A stretch of DNA of 64,000 bases, taken from assembly GCA_051005695.1 (NCBI GenBank), contig JBPCJC010000099.1, positions 62,001-126,000 of the forward strand. Direction: 5' to 3'. The notes beneath the pieces were generated by a model. That model did no database searches. It had not been told where the DNA came from and was given only the letters and a program-made list of their open reading frames with translations. This document shows, in pieces, positions 59,771 to 64,000 of this stretch (position 1 is its first letter; each line of letters starts with the position of its first letter). Source of the stretch: JACCTI01 sp051005695 (GTDB lineage: Bacteria; Verrucomicrobiota; Verrucomicrobiia; Chthoniobacterales; UBA10450). The translations under genes were made by a program, and so were the position numbers.

Positions 59771-60927
59771 GAGTCGGCTTCGTCGTCCAGCGCTGCGGCG
59801 TTGAAGTGAATGGCGGCGCGGAGACGCTCTGCCTGCAAATCGCCCAACGGATGCAAGCGCATTGGCAGGTGGAAATCTTAACTACCTGCGCGCTCGATTA
59901 CATGACCTGGGCGAATCATTACCCCGCCGGCGAATTTACAGAAGGCGGCATATCTATTCGCCGGTTTTCGGTCGATCAACCGCGCGAAGTCGCCCACTTT
60001 AACCAACTGTCCGATGAATTGGTTGCCTTAGGCAGAAACGCGCCGCTCGCCAAGCAAGAGGAATGGATGCAGGCTCAAGGTCCAATCTCGAGCAAGCTTT
60101 TTGCTTATCTCAAGTCTCAGCGAGGAAGCTACGACGCTTTCATCTTCTTCGGTTATCTCTACGCCACAACCTATTTCGGTTTACCCTTAGTCCAGGAGAA
60201 AGCCTACCTGGCACCGCTCGGTCATGATGAGTGGCCGATCCATCTCTCCATGTGGGACGCGCTTTTCTCCCAGCCGAAAGGTTACATCTTCCAAACCCCG
60301 GAAGAACTCGCTTTCCTGCGCACCCGCTTTCCCCAGTTGAAGCTGGATGGCGCGGTCGCAGGCATTGGCGTAGACGCGCCGGATGGGTTGCAGCCGGAAG
60401 AGTTCCGAAACACTTATGGCCTTCAAAAGCCATTCCTCCTATACCTCGGTCGGATCGATGCCTCCAAAGGTTGTGCGGAAATGTTTTCCTGGTTCGCTGG
60501 TCGCACGCGAGACAACCAACCTGAGTTTCAACTGGTCGTGGTCGGCCGCGAAGCCATGCCCGTGCCTTTTCATGATGATATCATCTACCTCGGGTTCCTG
60601 AGTGAAGCCGAAAAGTGGAATGCGATGGCGGCGTGCGAATGGCTCCTTCTGCCTTCGCGCTACGAAAGCCTCTCGATTTCATTGCTCGAAACGTGGATCG
60701 TCGGTCGGCCAGCGATTGTGAACGCGCAATCCGACGTCTTGCAAGGACATTGCCGGCGCGCCCATGGCGGCCTTTGGTTTACCGAATGGGCAGAAGTCGA
60801 TCAGATCCTCTGCACGGTGGATGCCGCCACCAAAGATACGCTAGGCGCACAAGGGCAGAGCTACGTGCAGCAATATTACACTTGGGACCGGGTCATCGCG
60901 GAATATCTGCGCACGATCAACTCATAG
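59767..60927 (+). CDS. Glycosyltransferase family 4
   Basis: 386 residues from a GTG overlapping the previous stop. The N-terminal domain has C-G-V-E-V-N-G-G-A-E-T-L near residue 10, as in the first domain of the tandem enzyme (R-G-G-A-E-Q). The donor domain has L-Y-L-G-R-I-D-A-S-K-G and S-R-Y-E-S-L-S-I-S-L-L-E-T. It probably adds the primer or adaptor sugars, or extends the same chain as the tandem GT4. The resemblance to the first GT4 domain upstream suggests related donors. Confidence 0.87.
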   Translation: MRVGFVVQRCGVEVNGGAETLCLQIAQRMQAHWQVEILTTCALDYMTWANHYPAGEFTEGGISIRRFSVDQPREVAHFNQLSDELVALGRNAPLAKQEEWMQAQGPISSKLFAYLKSQRGSYDAFIFFGYLYATTYFGLPLVQEKAYLAPLGHDEWPIHLSMWDALFSQPKGYIFQTPEELAFLRTRFPQLKLDGAVAGIGVDAPDGLQPEEFRNTYGLQKPFLLYLGRIDASKGCAEMFSWFAGRTRDNQPEFQLVVVGREAMPVPFHDDIIYLGFLSEAEKWNAMAACEWLLLPSRYESLSISLLETWIVGRPAIVNAQSDVLQGHCRRAHGGLWFTEWAEVDQILCTVDAATKDTLGAQGQSYVQQYYTWDRVIAEYLRTINS

Positions 60928-60943
60928 TAAGGACCCGGCCGTA

Positions 60944-63052
60944 ATGTCACCTTCTACCCCCAAAACATGGCTTCGGCGGTCGGTCCCGGCAGTCGCATTG
61001 CTTGTAAGTGTCGTTCTCATTTGGTGCGGGCTATACGATCGTTGGACCGGGAGGGCTTGGAAAACGCCTCTCGTCTACAGCGGCGACGCTTGCTGGGGGC
61101 TAGCCTATATCAAGGCGATGGCCGAGGGCCAGATCCCGGCGGTCCTCTCCAAACACCCGACAGCTTTCGGCGCGCCTTTCGTCGCCAACTGGAATGACTA
61201 TCCCAGCGTCGAGGAAGGCGTCTCCAGCTGGTGCGCCTTGTTGGCTTACATGTTCGGCTTATTCCCCGGACAGAACCTGGAATTTCTTTCCGCGCACCTT
61301 CTCGCCGCCGGCGCCTTCTACTTCGTTTGTCGCCGCCTGCGCTATGACAAGAGACTCTCCGCGGCGGGCGCGCTCCTCTTTTCCTTTAGCCACTACGCCC
61401 AAACCAGGAATGTCTCCCACCTTGGGCTCACCTTTTACTGGCATATCCCACTGGGTCTCCTCGTCGTTTGGTGGTGCCTTGCGAAAGCTCCCTTCCATCT
61501 GCGCTCTCGGAAAGGCTTCCTATCCATCGTTATTGCCATCCTCTACGGAATTCAGAATCCGTATTACACCGGAATTTTCCTCCAGTTCCTTGCCTGGGCC
61601 GCTCTCATCTGCCTGGTGCAGAAACGCGGCCTGCTTCGCATCTTACGTCCGCTCCAGCTGAGCGCGGTCGTGTTCATGGTCTTCTTCGTCATGAATATCG
61701 ACACCTTTTACAACAACCATCTCCATGGCTCGAATCCGACCGCGGTCACACGAAACTATAGCGGCCTGGAAACGTATGCCCTTAAACCGGTCGAGCTATT
61801 CTTACCCTTACGTCATCGGGTGGCCGCTCTCGGCGAATGGACTAAAACTAACTACCTCCAACGTGCACTCTTCACCGGCGAAACTAACTCAGTCTACCTC
61901 GGTATTGTCGGAATTCTCTGTTTCGCTCTACTCGCCTGGAAGGTCGCCAAGAGCGTCGCCCGCCCCCGGGAAACGTCGCCGCCCGGTCATTTTTGGCCAA
62001 TCGCGTGGGTGCTCTTTTACTCTGTCGTGGGCGGCGTCAATGGGCTAATTGGCCTGTTCGGAATCGTTCTCTTTCGCGGGACGAACAGGTATTCCATTGT
62101 TATCCTGACCCTGTTGCTGCTCTTTGGAGTCCGAGAGCTAACCCGTTACGTTAGAAGCCATCAATGGTCGCCACTGGCAATTTTCGGATTATCTCTGCTC
62201 CTGGCCGCAATTGGTCTCTGGGATCAAACGACTCAAGCCTCGAATGATCAAAAGATCGCCGAGATGCGCACGATTGTTCATCGCGACGAGAAACTGGTGA
62301 AAACCTTCGAAGCCCGGCTACCAAAGCAGGCCATGATCTTTCAGCTGCCAGTGATGGATTTTCCAGAAGCAGGTCCTCTCCTTGGTCTCAGCGATTACGA
62401 TGAGTTCCGGCCCTACCTACATTCAAAGACTTTGCGTTATTCCTATGGCGCGGAGAAAGGACGCTCGCGTGACGACTGGCAGCATGTGGAGGACAATTCA
62501 CCAGTGCCGGAATTGGTGCGCGACCTCGAGCAATATGGTTTCGCTGCGATCCTTATCGCGCGAAGGGGCTATCTGGATGGCGGCGAAGCCCTGATGGCTA
62601 AATTAGGGGCCGCGGGGCGCGGCGAGGTGCTCGCGACCTCTAACGATTTTGTTTGCGTGCGCCTCCAACCGTCGCTTCACCCTTTTCTGCCTCCGAATTT
62701 CGCCTCCGGTTGGTCTGGTCGTGAATTCACTTTCGAGAGTTCGTGGCGGTGGAGCAGCGGAAACGCCGAGATCATCTTCGAAAACAATCAACCGACGTCC
62801 CAAACCCTCCGGCTGAATTTTCGCCTGGTCACCCTCCAAGATCGCCAACTAACTCTTTCGTTAGACGCCAACAAGTTGAAGTCACTTCATCTCACGCCGG
62901 CGCGACCGGAGACGGTGGAGCTGGACCTCACCATGCAGCCGGGAGAAAATCACTTTCGCCTAATCACCGACGTCCCAGGGGAGAAGTTAGCGACAGGAGA
63001 CCCTCGCATTCTGGCTTATCAGCTTCGCGATTTCTCCATTGAACCTCGCTAA
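60944..63052 (+). CDS. Large GT-C-like integral membrane protein
   Basis: The 702-residue protein has about eleven hydrophobic helices between residues 12 and 430. A roughly 270-residue C-terminal periplasmic domain follows (E-A-R-L-P-K-Q-A-M-I-F-Q-L-P, then beta-rich repeats). The first loop has Y-S-G-D-A-C-W-G, where PMT-type enzymes carry an acidic pair, but the classical D-E is not obvious. It is probably a polyprenyl-dependent transferase. The 3' end overlaps the convergent flippase-like gene by 4 bases. No exact CCTAACGAG copy occurs here. Confidence 0.7.
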   Translation: MSPSTPKTWLRRSVPAVALLVSVVLIWCGLYDRWTGRAWKTPLVYSGDACWGLAYIKAMAEGQIPAVLSKHPTAFGAPFVANWNDYPSVEEGVSSWCALLAYMFGLFPGQNLEFLSAHLLAAGAFYFVCRRLRYDKRLSAAGALLFSFSHYAQTRNVSHLGLTFYWHIPLGLLVVWWCLAKAPFHLRSRKGFLSIVIAILYGIQNPYYTGIFLQFLAWAALICLVQKRGLLRILRPLQLSAVVFMVFFVMNIDTFYNNHLHGSNPTAVTRNYSGLETYALKPVELFLPLRHRVAALGEWTKTNYLQRALFTGETNSVYLGIVGILCFALLAWKVAKSVARPRETSPPGHFWPIAWVLFYSVVGGVNGLIGLFGIVLFRGTNRYSIVILTLLLLFGVRELTRYVRSHQWSPLAIFGLSLLLAAIGLWDQTTQASNDQKIAEMRTIVHRDEKLVKTFEARLPKQAMIFQLPVMDFPEAGPLLGLSDYDEFRPYLHSKTLRYSYGAEKGRSRDDWQHVEDNSPVPELVRDLEQYGFAAILIARRGYLDGGEALMAKLGAAGRGEVLATSNDFVCVRLQPSLHPFLPPNFASGWSGREFTFESSWRWSSGNAEIIFENNQPTSQTLRLNFRLVTLQDRQLTLSLDANKLKSLHLTPARPETVELDLTMQPGENHFRLITDVPGEKLATGDPRILAYQLRDFSIEPR

Positions 63053-64000
63053 TTAGTTTCCTTCGGTCGCCGGTTTCCGAAGTAGATCAGATAAATCAAG
63101 CCGCCGGGAGCGCTCCAAAACAGGTCGTTCGCGACCGCGAGTAAAGACAAGGCAACCGCCGTCTCCCTCACCTGTGCGCCGGAAGTCCCCGCGGCCGTGA
63201 TGCCCAGGTAGCCAAAATAACCGATGAGCAAGACTTCGCGCAGGCCGTGGCCATTGATCGTTACTGGAAGGAGCACGAGAAACAGAACTACGGGCATCAT
63301 TAAGAGAACCTGCCCATAGCTAATCGGAATGTGCAACGCACGAGCAAACAGGTAAATGGTCAGGAAGTTCAGGAGATGAATCGCGAAGGCGAGGAAAACC
63401 GCGCCGAGCAGGTTAAACTTTAGCACGAGGTTATGTCTCGCCGCCGGCAGCGTCCGGGCGATCCGACCATAAAGGTGAGTGGCTCGACCCGGCCAAGCTA
63501 TCCCCCAGCGCAAGACCACCCAACGATAGGATGACCGTGCTCCCAAGCAGCAAAGTGTTACCCGAACGCAGGTCTAGGAATTAACGCCAAGGGACGGGGA
63601 TCGATCAGCAACGCACCCGCAGCCAGCGTTGCCAAGGCGAGCACCGCACTTAGCCGATCGACAAAAACTGTGGAAGCGGCGGCCGCTTTACGATCGGGAG
63701 CCAGGCGGCAGACCTGGTAAATCTTGAGCACATCGCCGCCGCTGCTCCCGGGAAGGATCGAGTTAAAGAACTGGTCGGCCCAAGTTAAGGTAAAGACCGC
63801 TTGAAGGAAAGCGCGATACGTTGTTGAGCGGAGAAAACTTCCCCGCCGCCACGCAAGCCCGGCGATCGCTCCAAGCGTCGAAAGTACTTCTAACAAGGCC
63901 AGCGGAAGTCGAGATGCTCCATGACCGCCCCAAGTTCCTCCAATTGACCTTCCTAAAGATCAGGAAGATCAGCGCCGCGGAACGAGGAGCTTGAGCCAAG
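63049..64000 (-). pseudogene. Frameshifted flippase-like (LPG synthase TM family) gene, 5' end beyond window
   Basis: Three frames on the minus strand together encode one UPF0104/AglD-type membrane protein. The 5' part has I-F-R-K-V-N-W-R-N-L-G, and the middle has F-F-N-S-I-L-P-G-S-S-G-G-D-V with V-F-V-D-R-L-S-A. The 3' part has N-G-H-G-L-R-E and later helices. Frame changes occur near 63895 and between about 63545 and 63450. The breaks may be true decay or sequence errors. In glycan clusters this family is suggested to move lipid-linked sugars. The gene continues past base 64000. Confidence 0.65.

Overview
The window is a GC-rich, tightly packed chromosomal segment from a Gram-negative bacterium. 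It carries lipid A synthesis (lpxB), an exosortase/EpsI pair, O-antigen-type glycan genes and a full tryptophan/kynurenine catabolic set, with very short spacers. The gene content fits a Verrucomicrobiota soil lineage (Chthoniobacterales-like). That assignment is inferred from gene content, not from a marker phylogeny. I saw no rRNA, tRNA, CRISPR array, insertion sequence or phage gene.

Layout. 1-5.9 kb: start of a glycan cluster (a GT9-like fragment, two methyltransferases, GT2, two unknown proteins, a Wzy/ligase-like polymerase). 5.9-16 kb: more surface-glycan genes (GT4, sugar epimerase, beta-helix protein, GT2, methyltransferase, GT-C), the epsI-exosortase pair, a WecG/TagA-type transferase and a GH113-like hydrolase. 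16-20.7 kb: mutL, an A-type Fe-S carrier and two membrane-anchored unknown proteins. 20.7-39.8 kb: a HIT protein, then the kynurenine region: kynB-like formamidase, M19 dipeptidase, aminomuconate-semialdehyde dehydrogenase, a decayed BNR/MoaD gene pair, a one-module NRPS (C-A-T-TE) coupled to a 2-aminomuconate deaminase and kynureninase, an orphan receiver protein, kynurenine 3-monooxygenase, ACMSD, 3-hydroxyanthranilate dioxygenase, a large sortilin/BNR protein and a second kynureninase. Tryptophan 2,3-dioxygenase is absent. 39.8-55 kb: housekeeping genes (lpxB with a Gfo/Idh gene, GDP-fucose synthase, a half-length ALDH-deoB-deoA, ribBA-ribH-nusB, fumarylacetoacetase, mutarotase, glutamate dehydrogenase, CorA). 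55-64 kb: a second glycan cluster with a coiled-coil methyltransferase, a tandem GT4 protein, another GT4, a GT-C-like membrane protein and a frameshifted flippase-like gene.

The most unusual signal is a short word, GCCTAACGAGT or its complement. I count 27 exact copies of its 9-base core CCTAACGAG, where about 0.5 is expected by chance, plus roughly thirty one-mismatch variants. It occurs in both orientations, inside genes in several reading frames, and at six of nine convergent gene junctions, where it often supplies the stop codon. It is rare or absent in the glycan genes at both ends. This looks like a DNA-uptake-sequence type of dispersed word, and I know of no description of it for this group.

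Two other systems stand out. One is an NRPS with a valine-like specificity code embedded in and translationally coupled to the kynurenine operon. The other is a coiled-coil methyltransferase next to a double-GT4 polymerase, resembling the WbdD/WbdA chain-length ruler; a near-perfect 54-bp tandem duplication in its coiled coil could alter ruler length.
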